Of a DNA stretch of 64,000 nt, positions 47,119 through 58,393 are shown piece by piece (position 1 is the first letter of the stretch; each line of letters begins with the position of its first letter). The stretch covers positions 14,610,464-14,674,463 of the forward strand of contig BTRK01000003.1 of NCBI GenBank assembly GCA_036245805.1. Direction: 5' to 3'. Below the pieces are notes generated by a model. The model did not search any database. It was not told the origin of the DNA and was given only the letters and a program-made list of their open reading frames with translations. The stretch is from Pristionchus mayeri. Its lineage: Eukaryota > Nematoda > Chromadorea > Rhabditida > Neodiplogasteridae. The position numbers and the translations under genes were made by a program.

Positions 47119-47361
47119 TACTCCAATTTCGGTTTGAGTTAGGACGCGTTTTGAGGTTTCCTTGTACAAGGTCGACCTTTGCGCGTATGTAAATAGCCTC
47201 ATAGCTGTCTGCGAAACTTCGGATAAAGTGATACATGATCGGGCTGCCGGCTTCTATTACACATACGTTGTGGCTAATATAACTAATTGTTCGTGTTACT
47301 CCTTCTTTAATTGTATTCATTCTTCTGTTCCATCAGCGCTTTGAATTGTCAATATTCTTTG

Positions 47362-47640
47362 AGTGAATGCTTTCCCCGCCACTTTTATACATAGCAAGTC
47401 ATTCCGAACCTCGTGATGACACCCACGGGGAAGAGAGAGAGGCGAGATGAAGAGTGGGTTACTATGGTAGCGATGGGTTACTGTAACTGGTGGTCGGACA
47501 ATTTTATTGCTTATATTAAAGTGGTCTCTCAGGTGGAAGATGCTCTATTGGGTTAAACTCTGTCGCCATAAAAGACCAAAAGACCAGCAAAAAGGCAATA
47601 CAAGGGGGCGATCGTTCTGCCTTCAACGCATTCCTTTTTT
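47362..47640 (+). pseudogene. Exon 9 copies
   Basis: 47362-47443 (AATGCTTTCCCCGCCACTTT, AGCAAGTCATTCCGAACCTC) matches exon 9 with indels. 47605-47640 repeats an exon 9 start (GATCGTTCTGCCTTCAACGC). Confidence 0.55.
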
Positions 47641-47984
47641 TCGGCGAAGGAGTACACACAAATTGGTCTAACTTCATCCTTCTCGCGCAGACTCGTACTG
47701 AAACATCGCATGGTTTAATCACATCTTGCATAAAACGTTGATTTTGTGAAGGGAACGGCATCATTTTTTTCATTTTTTTCTCCTGCATCATTTTTCCCCG
47801 CAGAATTCGTGCGTCATGATTTGCAGTATAGCATGAGAACTTCGCTTTCCATTAATAGTGTTAACGATTTCGGAATACAACAATTAAAGATCCCTAAAAA
47901 GAAAAATTTTTCGAATTCGCTCCATCGACATGAACCGCAATTTCTAGCGCGCAATTTCGAATAGTGCACACTATGATACTGTAG

Positions 47985-48610
47985 ATCGAGTGCAGGAGGG
48001 GTGGTGCATAAGGTACGTATTTTCGGGTCATGGTCGATAATTGTGTCATGGTAGGTCAAGACTACTGTACCAATCGATCATACAGTGCTCCCAGATACCG
48101 TATGCCGCTACCGTAACCCAGAATATCGCGAACTAACTTTATTTTCAAAAAGTCAATATACCGTACCTCATCGATCCTACAGTACCCATACCGTAACCAT
48201 GTGTACAGTACCACTTATTACCGTAATCCACACCACTGCGGTCAATCGTAAACTGACTTTTTTCCAAAACATTTTCCATTGAGTTTATTCTTGTTTTATA
48301 CCGTATCCAATCGATAGTACAGTACCCCCAGATACCGTATACCACTACCGTAATCCCGATTATCGCAAACTAAATTAATTTTTAAAAAGCCCTGGTACCG
48401 TGCGCAATCGATTATATAGTACCCAAGTAACTACCGTAACCCAGTTCCTTGGGTCAGATCCAGTTCCTTGGGTCAAACATTTTTCTAAATATTTCAAACA
48501 TTCTTCTAAAAATTCATAATTGAGCATATACTAATTATACAATAAGCAATATACGGTAGGATACTTTAAAATAATTTTTAAATCGATTATCGATTATTGA
48601 TTAAGTTACT
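47985..48610. mobile_element. Foldback element family B, copy 3 (partial)
   Basis: It carries the family words ACCGTATACCACTACCGTAA, CAATCGATAGTACAGTACC and GGGTCAGATCCAGTTCCTTG. The right part is lost. Confidence 0.75.
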
Positions 48611-48727
48611 CTGCGATACTTCTGCAGATTTCGGTTGGGGAGGGACCATCACAATGGTGCTGTATACATACGTAGCGCACAAACATATCTGAAAATGTTA
48701 CAACAAAATTCCAATCAGAGAACCCTA

Positions 48728-48942
48728 GCAAAGAACATTGTAAGAGCCCGATAAATAATTTAGAGAATTATATGGTAATTACATGATTTGAGTGCGAAAA
48801 CGTCCGGTGCTCATTTTTCCCATAGCATTCATGCATCAAGATTTGCACTAAATATTGTGATTTTTGCTGTTCGGTAATGTGTAGGCCGCTGGCACTTCTC
48901 AAATACCAATCAACCTTCGCTATTGGAAACATTCATATTTTC
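48728..48942 (+). repeat. Segment duplicated at 55155-55371
   Basis: About 215 bp shared, including TCTCAAATACCAATCAAC and TATTGGAAACATTCATATTT. Function unknown. Confidence 0.7.
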
Positions 48943-49060
48943 GTTTATGTTCATCTCCCTGACATAAAAGCAACTGGATCTCGGTAACATACGCTAAAAG
49001 AGTGAAGGGAGGTATTGGTCATCCTTGCATCCTGTTTGTAATCAACAAATTTCTTGAATG

Positions 49061-49245
49061 TGAAGCAAATAGATGCGGGCGCAGTCTCCGCCCATCATGT
49101 AGTGCTACGGAAGCAGATCGATTTGATGAGGAGAAATCGTGACTGTGCTTTATTTTTTTCAATGGAAAATATGGAAACAACAAAAACTATTTGCAGATAC
49201 GAGCCGAACGCGGCAGCGCTTTTCGGAGAAATGGCGGCACAGAAG
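49061..49245 (+). pseudogene. ula-1 exon 16 and exon 19 copies
   Basis: Exon 16 remnant at 49061-49139 (GGAAGCAGATCGATTTGATG). Exon 19 at 49197-49245 keeps TTGCAG and GTGAGG sites and the gene's phase, reading YEPNAAALFGEMAAQK with four codons deleted. Confidence 0.8.
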
Positions 49246-49436
49246 GTGAGGAGTGATCCTTGATATTTTTTTCGGACTTCTAGGTCCCGTCGGTTTCGTG
49301 CTTCGAGAACAACACTATAGTTTGAGAGTTTCGCTATCCATTAATGCTGTCTTTAGTTTATTGTGAATACCAATCAAATAACTCAGCAATGTAGCGACCA
49401 ATAATCTATATTTTTAAATTAATCTAATCACAGTAT

Positions 49437-50077
49437 ATGAAGAAGGACCTGCGGTACGACAGACAGGTGCGGTTGTGGGGGGGCGACGACGGGCAGTCAG
49501 CGATCGGAAGCACGACCGTCGCCGCGCTCGGCGCCTCCGCCCTCGGTTTGTCAGCTTAGATGTTTCGTTAATTAGTCTCGTACTCGCCGGCATCGACTCC
49601 TTCTGCATCATTGACAATGCCCTCGTTACGGAGGTTCGTTGGGATAGTGTTTGTGTCGACATAATTCGTCAGATTCAGCTAGATCCCGTTCATTTACCAC
49701 ATCCTGATGGGAAAATTCGCGCCCAAGTTGCACTCAGACTCAGACTGCAAGGTACTTCTTTGAGCGCATATTCTGAAAAAAATCTCCATAGCTCTTCAAC
49801 GAACATACTCGAATCCATTCAAACATCGCCAATATCCAGTAGTATTTTTGGAAGCTTACGAGAATCGGACGAATTTCGATCCCACATTCGCGCAACACAA
49901 AGCATTCTTGCCTTTGAGGTGTGGAGGTGAAATGTGGGTAGATTGGAGGTTAGTTGCTTCTCTGCTCGGTGCGATATTGATGCTATGGCCAGATTACTGT
50001 ACATTGCCGTTCAGGAAAAGACGATTACTTCGATCTGTCGAAGACAAGTCTCACTCACGGCACGCACAAGCCCACGG
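49437..50077 (+). pseudogene. ula-1 fragment block: exons 1, 2, 3-tail, 9, 10
   Basis: Exon 1 at 49437-49545 starts with ATG, is open and differs from the gene mainly by three extra Gs, one added Gly (VRLWGGDDGQ), with a GTTTGT donor. Exon 2 (49574-49633) lacks its first third but reads LVLAGIDSFCIIDNALVTE. Exon 3 tail 49710-49751, exon 9 part 49877-49930 and exon 10 50014-50077 follow. It is a sister of the 10.5-13 kb block. No complete reading frame survives. Confidence 0.85.
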
Positions 50078-50239
50078 CAGGATCATATTTTGCTTTTTAA
50101 AAACGAACACTAGAATTCTATATTCATTATATTCTATAGAATACTACTAGTTTTCCGTTGTTCGCCAAACTATAAATTAATTGTGAAACATTTATTTTCC
50201 TGTTTCTATTTTAAGTGTTTTTTGAGTGTTTTTTTGTGA

Positions 50240-51150
50240 TTTTTTTCCAATTACAATAATCGGATCCCACTCAATTGCAAATTTACATAAGCCATTATAG
50301 AAATACACGCCGAAAAGTTATTCATTCAAAGAAATTGCACCAAGTCCAGATGGGTGGGTAGATACATTTTTTATTACATTATTATCTAGAGCGGCACACT
50401 TACTATTCATATAAAAAAATAAAAATAAATTAAAAATACAGTCTGTGAGCGATCTAGAACACTCCGGATGTGGCACCCGAGCTACGCTCGTCGAGTACTA
50501 CATGTGGGCACATTTAGGACGATTTCGATTTTTCGCACTTTGCCAAGCATATGTTCACTGACTGAAAAAGTCCCTCATATGCAGATTACCTAAATTTGCA
50601 TCGATTGGAGAAAATGCGGTTTCTGTAGGTCAAAATTTGACTGAGATACAGCCTTCCAAAGTGGTAGGTCAAAACATGCAAATTTTGAAAAACGAAGGTG
50701 ATAGGCGTGTTCCTCATCCTCACTTTGGTCAGTCATTTTGGTTTCAGCAAAATCCCTGACCACAAAAATTTTTCTGTCGCAAAGTGGTATCATTTTCCTG
50801 CATTTTTACAGGAGATCCATGATATACAAATAGTCATTTCGATGTCCGGTAACATGATTCCTATGTAATGCATACGATATTATTATTTATTCGAGTGCAT
50901 GGAATTTTGTTCCATCCAGAAACATCGAGGAACGATATGAAACAGTAACATTTAATTCGGTTTATGATTTGTGAACAATAATTTTTGCGATGTGGGAACG
51001 GCATTGTGATTGGGTCTGAATACGGATGAAATAATGAGAGTAAATTTCGTGTAACTCTCTACGCCGTCAACAAGGAGAAAACAACTAATGAACAGGTGGG
51101 CAGAGATTATTGATTGATTTTAGTAGTCCTAGTTTAGTCTCTGATAATTT
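50240..51150. other. No gene seen
   Basis: AT-rich sequence without exon copies or clear inverted ends. Short frames lack any family motif. Confidence 0.45.
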
Positions 51151-51199
51151 GATCGTTGACCCCTCACAGGCCCGTTACAGGCCGGTCACAGGCCCTTCA

Positions 51200-52330
51200 T
51201 GCTCTTTTGAGTAGTAGCGCTGAGGGAATGCAGATAGGTAAGATAGCCAGATCACACTGCAAAACATTACGCATTGGAAATATTGTGTTCGTGATCTCTC
51301 CAGTTGCTTTCGTGCACCGATTTTTGTTCAAGTGCTTTGGAGTGCTGCTGTACATTAATTCTTTGTCGGATTCACCCTTCCAACGTAAAAATACCTTTCT
51401 TTAAATCCACTACATTTATCATCACTGATTGCAGTCACTAGGCTTTGTTTTATTCCTTCCCACCTCCCTTTTTCATTCCGCAGTAAAGGAGTAAAGAAAG
51501 GTCTGTATAGCTTCCTCCTTCTCGCGCGCTATCATATCATGAGCTCATTACCCCAATAATGTCATTTTAAAGCGGGACTATCAGCAAAACTAGCCAGGAC
51601 AAACTGACAATGCATTTTCGAGACAATCGTAAACCGTAATTCATTTTCGAAATTCCGATTTTGAAATCTCTATTCAGGATTGAGTTATAGTTCAATTAAA
51701 CCATTCAAAGTTGACCCTGACGCACAGGCAACGAGTGAGAGAGCATGCGAGTTGAAGAGAGTTCTCTCCCTATTTGAAACATATTTCAACCAGGCGCTTT
51801 TTGCTGGTTATCCTGCTTTAAATTATAAAACGGTTTGATTTATGACGCGAAAAGAAGCGACATCACGGTTGAATTTCTCCGCAGCTTTCGTGCACCACGA
51901 TATGTATTGCTTGAGAGTTTCGTTTTAAAGGAGGAGTAAACTCGAAATTCAATTTTTGAAGCTATCATATGCACTGCCTAGAGCTCCACAACGATAAAAA
52001 GCTCCGAAATTTTTACATCGATATCTCCATTCCGAACGGAGTCATAGCTAGTTGGCTGGGAGCCAGATCAGGGAAAGCTCAGGGAAGGGGGCGAGATAGC
52101 ACGCGACTTGAAGAGAGTGCGTCCCTAGGTGAAACATATTCCAACCGGACGCGCGTTTGCATTTATTCCGCCTTTAATTAACGTTGTGAGTGTTTTTTTT
52201 GTTCTACAAATAACAATCAATCTTTTCTCATCCTGAGATTGAAATGATTGATATTTTCTGATCAAATCTATCTAAAAGTTTGCCTAGGATTTAATTTAGA
52301 TTGCTTAACCTCACGCTTCCTTATCCTTAC
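51200..52330 (+). other. Module M and exon 9-start remnants
   Basis: 51285-51370 is module M (TTCGTGCACCGATTTTTGTT); 51425-51480 resembles the exon 9 start (TTGCAGTCACTAGGC). 51840-52190 holds two related copies of a GAGAGTTTCGTTTTAAAGG / GCGCG-type intron module. Confidence 0.4.
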
Positions 52331-52331
52331 A

Positions 52332-52400
52332 GCTTAGTGTGGCGACGGACATGTCCTCTAGCAGCGTCTCGAATCTCTGCCCACTTCTAACAGCGAGGCT
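52332..52400 (+). pseudogene. ula-1 exon 5 copy
   Basis: After TTACAG, LSVATDMSSSSVSNLCPL matches VVVATNMSESRVSSISAYL; a stop follows. The only clear exon 5 copy. Confidence 0.75.
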
Positions 52401-52669
52401 TTGATCGAGAGTTATCGAAAATTTATTAAATTTGAATCGCTGTACAACGCTCTACAATTGTTTCAGCCTTCTAGTCTAACTTACTCATAATCAGCGTTCA
52501 TCCCTACTTCACCAGGGTCTTTCAAAATTCACCTTTTCACTTTTCTATATTTTTATTACCTATTCTGTAGTAATAAAAATGCAGGTCAAAAATGCAGGCT
52601 CAGAGTCCTCGCTTTCGTTGGGGCTATGAGGAATGCAGTCGCGGAGTACCTCCACACAGGGAGAATGTA

Positions 52670-54283
52670 TTAGGTTGTTCGGAAAGTTTCTTTCTTTGAT
52701 TTTTCTCATGCCAATTCTTGTGGCATTCGACCTCAATTATTTAGTCTATGGTATACGTTAGGGCCTTGGCGGTGGAATACTACAGTATGTTCAAATCACA
52801 TCTCGGTCGTATAGCAGGCTAGAGAAAATATCAAAAGTTAGCAAATGTCAAAAACACATGAAAAAGTAGAATTTCAGTGTTTTTTGTTGGGTCATTTTTC
52901 CCGAGAACTAGATGCCTACCGATATTAGCCGGATAATATGTGATAGGGCAATAGTTGATAATAATGATAACAAAGAAAAACCAGGCTTTCAAACATCGAG
53001 AGAGACGGGAGATATCAATATGTCAGCATTTCGATGTTCAAATTTCGGCATAAATTTTCTGAAAAATCCTGCTCATGAATACGTGATTGGATTCCTACCT
53101 AATTAGGGATAGCAAGTGATCATGTAATGTCCTTCACAAATAACAGTCGCTTTGTTCTCTAGGTTGACCGGGTGAAGCACAATAAGTTCAAAAGTATGCT
53201 CGAAAAACCCATCGTAGTGCGGTTTACTCCATGGACTCTTCGTTAGATTGGGGAACATGTCCTAGATTTGAAGCTTTACGTTTACTAATAACCCTATTCG
53301 ACGTTCTTCACAATAGTGGGTCATTTGTATGCCTATCTCTGTTCTGCAAAGAAATGTGCACCGTTAAAAATCTGTGAGAAAAGTCGACTAGGCTAACTTC
53401 GGACCTCCATTGCTCAAGATCTATTGATCGAAAAGGTATGTACTACTGGTTTTTATAGAGAGTATCCAAGCCCGCATCAACTACAAAAAATATAAACTGA
53501 TTGGTCAAGGTTAAATAGAGTAGAAGTGAATAGTGCCCATAAACTTAGGAGGAGAAAGAGGCGCGTCGAAATCTGGTTCTTGAAATGACGCAGCGAATAC
53601 TTATCAAAAAATTATGGAAAAAATATTTTTGAGTACGTCTGACTAGTGTCTATAAACGACAGGGTGCCCGTCATGCATTATCTAATCAGAAATACTAAAA
53701 AAAGACCGATTTAGGGTTCATTATAGGGGAATGAAAAGGTTCCGACGATAATTCTTAACACGGGCATTGTCCGATGGATAGTTCCTGATTTTAGGCGTCG
53801 ATTGACACCGAGAACGTATTTTTTGGATTTTTTTTCGATTAATCATTTCATTTCAAAGATTCAAGAGCGTGCGCTAATTGAACTGCAAAGTGGCGGGCCT
53901 TCCTCTCCACTTTCTCGCTTGTCTCTCACCCCGCGTGTGCAGAGAGCGCGCGCTCTTGAGGACCTCTACCTTTCCTCTCATCCTCGAGCAAGCTCGATGC
54001 GAAGCTATGCTCAAACTTTTGGAGAAACAAGGCAGAGCGGGCCCCGCCCACTTCGCTCTCGTCCCGATTTCGACTCCCTTTCCGTTGTGACTCTTTCGAG
54101 GTGTTTTTGGGCCATAACTCGAGTCAACGATACGATATCTCCAAACGACAAAAAGTATGGCCTTATTTAGCCTCAAAGGGATAACATTAGACCCACAAAC
54201 GACTATGCCAAAGCAATTCGGTCACCCACCTTGCGGTGTCTACCCATACATAAAAAAAGAAAGAAACTTTCCGAACAACCTAA
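52670..54283. mobile_element. 1.6-kb mariner-like element, no recognisable transposase
   Basis: Ends TTAGGTTGTTCGGAAAGTTT and AAACTTTCCGAACAACCTAA are perfect inverted copies with TA flanks. The empty site is readable in the paralogous intron at 30970-31018. A 122-codon frame near 53802 shows no transposase motif. Confidence 0.85.
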
Positions 54284-54321
54284 TACTATCCGAGCTCAGG
54301 TATTACTAAATATATTCGCAG

Positions 54322-54375
54322 TTCTTTCGCGCAGCAATGTCATCGACGGCTGAGGCAGACGACGAGATGGGAGCG
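54322..54375 (+). pseudogene. ula-1 exon 15 copy, full length, open, splice sites kept
   Basis: Exactly 54 bp between TCGCAG and GTGAG, phase 0 at both ends, reading FFRAAMSSTAEADDEMGA. Compare PVLATIAATAQTDEETGE. Confidence 0.75.
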
Positions 54376-54668
54376 GTGAGAGAATTGTCTATTATAATAT
54401 TAATTGTTTAATTAACCTCAGTGAGAGAATGTAGTGATTGTTATTGACCTGTCGATTTTCGGAGGTTTATAAATAAATAAGAAGTACGAGGGAATTTAGC
54501 ACGGCGTCTTATCTTTGTCAAAAAGTATATTTTACATCCAATCGAAATGTATGCTCGCATGGCATGACACCTGACGGATTGAGGTCACATACTTAGATCG
54601 AAAGATTGAGTGAAGGAGGATAATTGCTGATGTTGCGCTTTTCAAAATAAACAAATACTTCCTAGTAG

Positions 54669-55034
54669 TTGAAGCCGGTGGATGCGGACACAGGCTCCGC
54701 CCAACATGCAGCAATATGGATGCAGATCGATTCGATTAGGAGAAGTTGCTGTGTGTGATTTTGTTTTGTTTAGAATAGCAAACAACGAGGAATTGAACTA
54801 CTCCGACCTAATTGGTGGAAGTAGACTAGATGAAACGGGAACTCGACATGCATCTATTTGGATATTTTGTGTCCTGTCAGCGAACAATGCTTTGTGGCGT
54901 TTTCTCGTTCTCAGAGTTACAGGTAACTGGAACAATAAGTCATGCAAGCGTTCCAAATATTCATTTCTATATCAAGATCAGACGAGAACTTCGACCGTAC
55001 GAAGACGAGTCTGACGCGCAGAATACTCCAGACG
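54669..55034 (+). pseudogene. Exon 16, 17-like and 10 copies
   Basis: Exon 16 at 54669-54755 (LKPVDADTGSAQHAAIWMQ, with a deletion); exon 17-like at 54790-54872; exon 10 at 54976-55034 (CAGACGAGAACTTCGACCGT). Confidence 0.7.
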
Positions 55035-55402
55035 TATGCAAGTCGTGATTTTAAAAATAAATATTTGTTTTCTGACTGCATCCCCGCAGCTATTCTATAT
55101 TATTTGCGAAACCATTTTGCCGCGATTGCAAAATGCATGTTGATTTGTGAAGTCGCTTAGGCAAAGGACATTGTAAGAGTTAATTAGTAATTTAATTATA
55201 TGGTAGATACATGATCAGAGTGTGATAACATCCGGGGCTGAATTTACCCGCAGCATTCGTGCACCAAGAGTTGCACTAAAGATTGTGATGTTTGCTGTTC
55301 GTTAATCTGTAGGCTGCTGGCGCTTCTCAAATACCAATCAACTTTCACTATTGGAAACATTCATATTTTGTAGCCGTTGATTCGACATCCGTCCCATAAC
55401 AG

Positions 55403-55449
55403 ACGATTGCCATCGACGACGTCGATATGGAGAAGATGACGGACGAGCG
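55403..55449 (+). pseudogene. ula-1 exon 7 copy
   Basis: CATCGACGACGTCGATATGG, AGAAGATGACGGACGAGC then GAGTGGGCGG matches IDSVDLEKMTDEQ and its donor. The only exon 7 copy found. Confidence 0.8.
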
Positions 55450-55912
55450 AGTGGGCGGAGCTTGGAGTTTGATCTCTGGGCGATGCGGTCTTATTGTTAG
55501 TTTGATGTATTATCTTCATAGTTTATATTTTGATCATTTCTAACATACTTATCAGGTACGGTGTAGAATCAGAAGCACTGGACAAAAATGAGGCGGCAGG
55601 CTTTACACCGTTTAGAAAAGATTATTGCGCAGATACCCAAAGAAAAATTCTCTGAAACGGGACCCAGAGGCATTAGCACAGAGTTTTACTTGTTCGACCA
55701 AAAGGAGGTTAAGATGTCTATTCTAGTTATCAGTTTTGCAGGTAATTTGGGATGAGAAGAAAAAATAGTGATGCCGCATTTTTATCTTTACAAATTCAAG
55801 TTAATATATTAAACAATTCAAATTATTATAAGCTCTTTTGTGTAGTGTGAATTTCCAGAGTGGAAATTTCCTGTAGGAACCAATCATTAGCTTTTATCGA
55901 ACAGATATATCT

Positions 55913-55976
55913 GCCTTCCAAATTCGCACAACGCAAAGCATTTCCGTATTTCGTGGTGGTACTCGCGATGGAGGTG
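55913..55976 (+). pseudogene. ula-1 exon 9 copy
   Basis: CCTTCCAAATTCGCACAACG and ACTCGCGATGGAGGTGG; sister of the copy at 17043 within a ~310-bp duplicated segment. Module M follows at 56040-56130 and an exon 9 start at 56216-56250. Confidence 0.75.
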
Positions 55977-56259
55977 GAGAGTAGCGCTGACGGAGTGCAG
56001 ATATGTGAGCTTACCAGATCGCATGGTGAAAAAAGTGGTTCGCGTGTTCGTGATTTTGCCTGTTGCATTCGTGTACCGATATTTGTACAAGAGCTCGGGA
56101 GGGCAGCTCTTCATTAATCTTGACTCCCCCCATTCGGCTTTCAAATATACAGTTTCATTTTTGTTTGTCTATTACGCTAAAATTATCAATATAATATAGT
56201 TTACCCGTCATCGATTGCAGTCACTAAGCGATTATTCAGCCTTCCCCAATCAAACAGGC

Positions 56260-57500
56260 AAACTCAGATCGTAAAAAGGCGTGGTTCAGTTCTCATGATT
56301 TCTCTGAGATTTTCTCCTCTGTCGCTTTTCGATATATTATCTATTTACAGTACCGATACGCGTAACCTGGGACAACCTATTCTCAATCGCGCTAATGAGT
56401 GCATAAATCAGCTTGATTCTGTGACGAGAAAAAAGCTAAATAACTGTTGAATTTACCCGCCTCTTTCATGCACCACGATTTGCATTATTTCTTGAGAGTT
56501 TCGTTTATTTTATTATTGCGTTAGGCGTTCTTTGTTCTACAAATAACTATCAATCTTCACGATAGAAATGAAGCATATGCTACCGTAGTTTCGAAGTTAT
56601 CGATTAACGAGATGCGATCATTCTACCAAACTTTGAACATAATCGACCTGAGGGAGTACATAAGAGGCCGGTTGTGTAAGAATCGGACAAAGTCTAATAG
56701 GTTCTGGCACAGCAAAATTTCGAAAATTTAGGAAAAGGGGTTCTCGAAGGTGATGATAATCGTGGTCTACTTCATTTCGCACCATCTCGATCGGTTGAGC
56801 CAGGCTGCATGTGTGCATAATTTATGGATGCATAGTATGGTATTATAACTAGGGATGAATGCGTTAAATTTATTTTATGTTGCGTATAACAGACTATCTG
56901 AGAAAATCAACATATTTCTTCAGCGACTTGGCACAGGCCGAAAATTTGCAGAGCAGGACTCACTTAATTCTGCGCTACGCCTTCTTCCTCCTCTATGTGA
57001 GGGGGGAGCACATTTCCATCGTTTGTATCGTATTACTCTAGTTCAGACGATAGTGCACGCAGAATGAAGGAATTTCTATGGAAGTTATCCCTCTCACAAC
57101 GCGGACCCCAGATGACGCTCGTGTGCGGCGTGCACTCTGATGTTTTCAACGCCTAAGAAAGTTTGATGTTTGATGTTTGGTCTCTCTGCTCTCTTCGTCC
57201 CGTTTATTGCCTAGGCTACAGTTATAAATTTGTAGCGAAAATTTACAAAGTTATGAAGCAAAAATGATAAGTATTCTGTCATTTGTTTTCCGGTCTACGT
57301 AACTGCGACGTACTTTCAGCCCAACGGCGCATCTCCGATTCGTAAAGAAGTTGATGCGAAGGATTATTAGGATTATTATTATTATTGTGATTATTATTAT
57401 TACGCGGCAATCGCAGCGACGGTGCTGGAAAAGAAAATGGTGATAGAACTGTTTAAATTATTTAATATTTCTTGTTTTGTTCGCATCGCTAAAAAATGTA
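56260..57500. other. Repeat remnants, no gene
   Basis: 56885-56950 is a family A foldback end. 57060-57160 carries a ~100-bp module repeated at 58830 and 59010. 57402-57442 (GCGGCAATCGCAGCGACGG) is a weak exon 15 remnant beside an (ATT)n tract. Confidence 0.45.
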
Positions 57501-57501
57501 T

Positions 57502-58393
57502 CAGGTTGGTCCATAAGTTTCTGACTATTTTCATGTTCGGACATTTTGACCTTTCCCGTCCAACGCATTCAGTCAATCAACTAATGGTTATGCATAGTTG
57601 ATGAAGGCTTAGGAATACTTTTTACGCGATGCAATATCGGGCCAATTCGATCAGCAAGGATGACACTATTCACAGTCAAAATCAACAACGTGCTTGATTT
57701 TCAATACTTTTCAATTGATCGTAACTCCAATGGCAGAAGTGATTAAGACAAAAGCGATGGATTGTTGAGAAGCCTATTACAGGGACATCTAATTTGACAC
57801 TTCGGAAGTTCTGGTCCTCTGAATCCCCGCTTAAAATTGTGGCCAAATCAACAAACTACGCCAATTGGAAAATGCTTGTTTTATATTTTCTGGCACTGTA
57901 CTCGTATAGATCGACCTCGAGAGCTCAATAGTGGCTCAATGTTTTATACCTCCCTATCTTAGTACATATTCATATTTAGGAGCAGATTCATAAATCAATA
58001 GGTAATTATGATATTTCGGAGCTGCGATGTAGAAGTTGAAACATTGAAATCAGCACATTTTGTTGTTTATCTCTTCTCACTCGCAATGAAGACCGAGTTG
58101 TTCACGTTTAACTGAACAAGCAGCTCTTGCCCTACTACATATATGTTGGGCAGATTCAGGATGTCTCAAATATTTGATAAGTTGAGCTCAAAAACACCGA
58201 AAAACGCAATTTTCGGCAGTTTCAATATGAAAATAATTTTCTCACGTTCAATAACCACTATATTCAATGTAAATATTTTACGGCGCTCCACCACTACTGA
58301 CGTCACTAAAACTATAGAGGAATCGCAGGCAATCGAAATAGGCCGGGAGAAATTATGAAAAATAAAAAGTCAGAAACTTATGGACCAACCTAA
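57502..58393. mobile_element. 890-bp mariner-like non-autonomous element
   Basis: Ends CAGGTTGGTCCATAAGTTTC and GAAACTTATGGACCAACCTA are inverted copies. No transposase recognised. Confidence 0.8.

Larger units (their letters stand above)
44590..47340. mobile_element. Nested palindromic nest: outer foldback holding three other repeats
   Basis: Outer arms GAAGGGATAACACGAATGA / TGTTCGTGTTACTCCTTC and ACGCGTCCTAACACAAACCG / CGGTTTGAGTTAGGACGCGT pair across the region. Between them lie an inverted pair with tRNA-like sequences (44818-45500), a family A foldback (45511-46650) and a smaller element (46650-47118). Confidence 0.65.

Noticed and set aside
49475..49930. A 151-codon gene
   Set aside because: It starts out of frame in the exon 1 copy and only later coincides with the exon 2 and 3 frames; it is pseudogene read-through.
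53802..54176. Overlapping 100-122 codon frames on both strands
   Set aside because: They lie inside a mariner-ended element, overlap each other on opposite strands and show no family motif.
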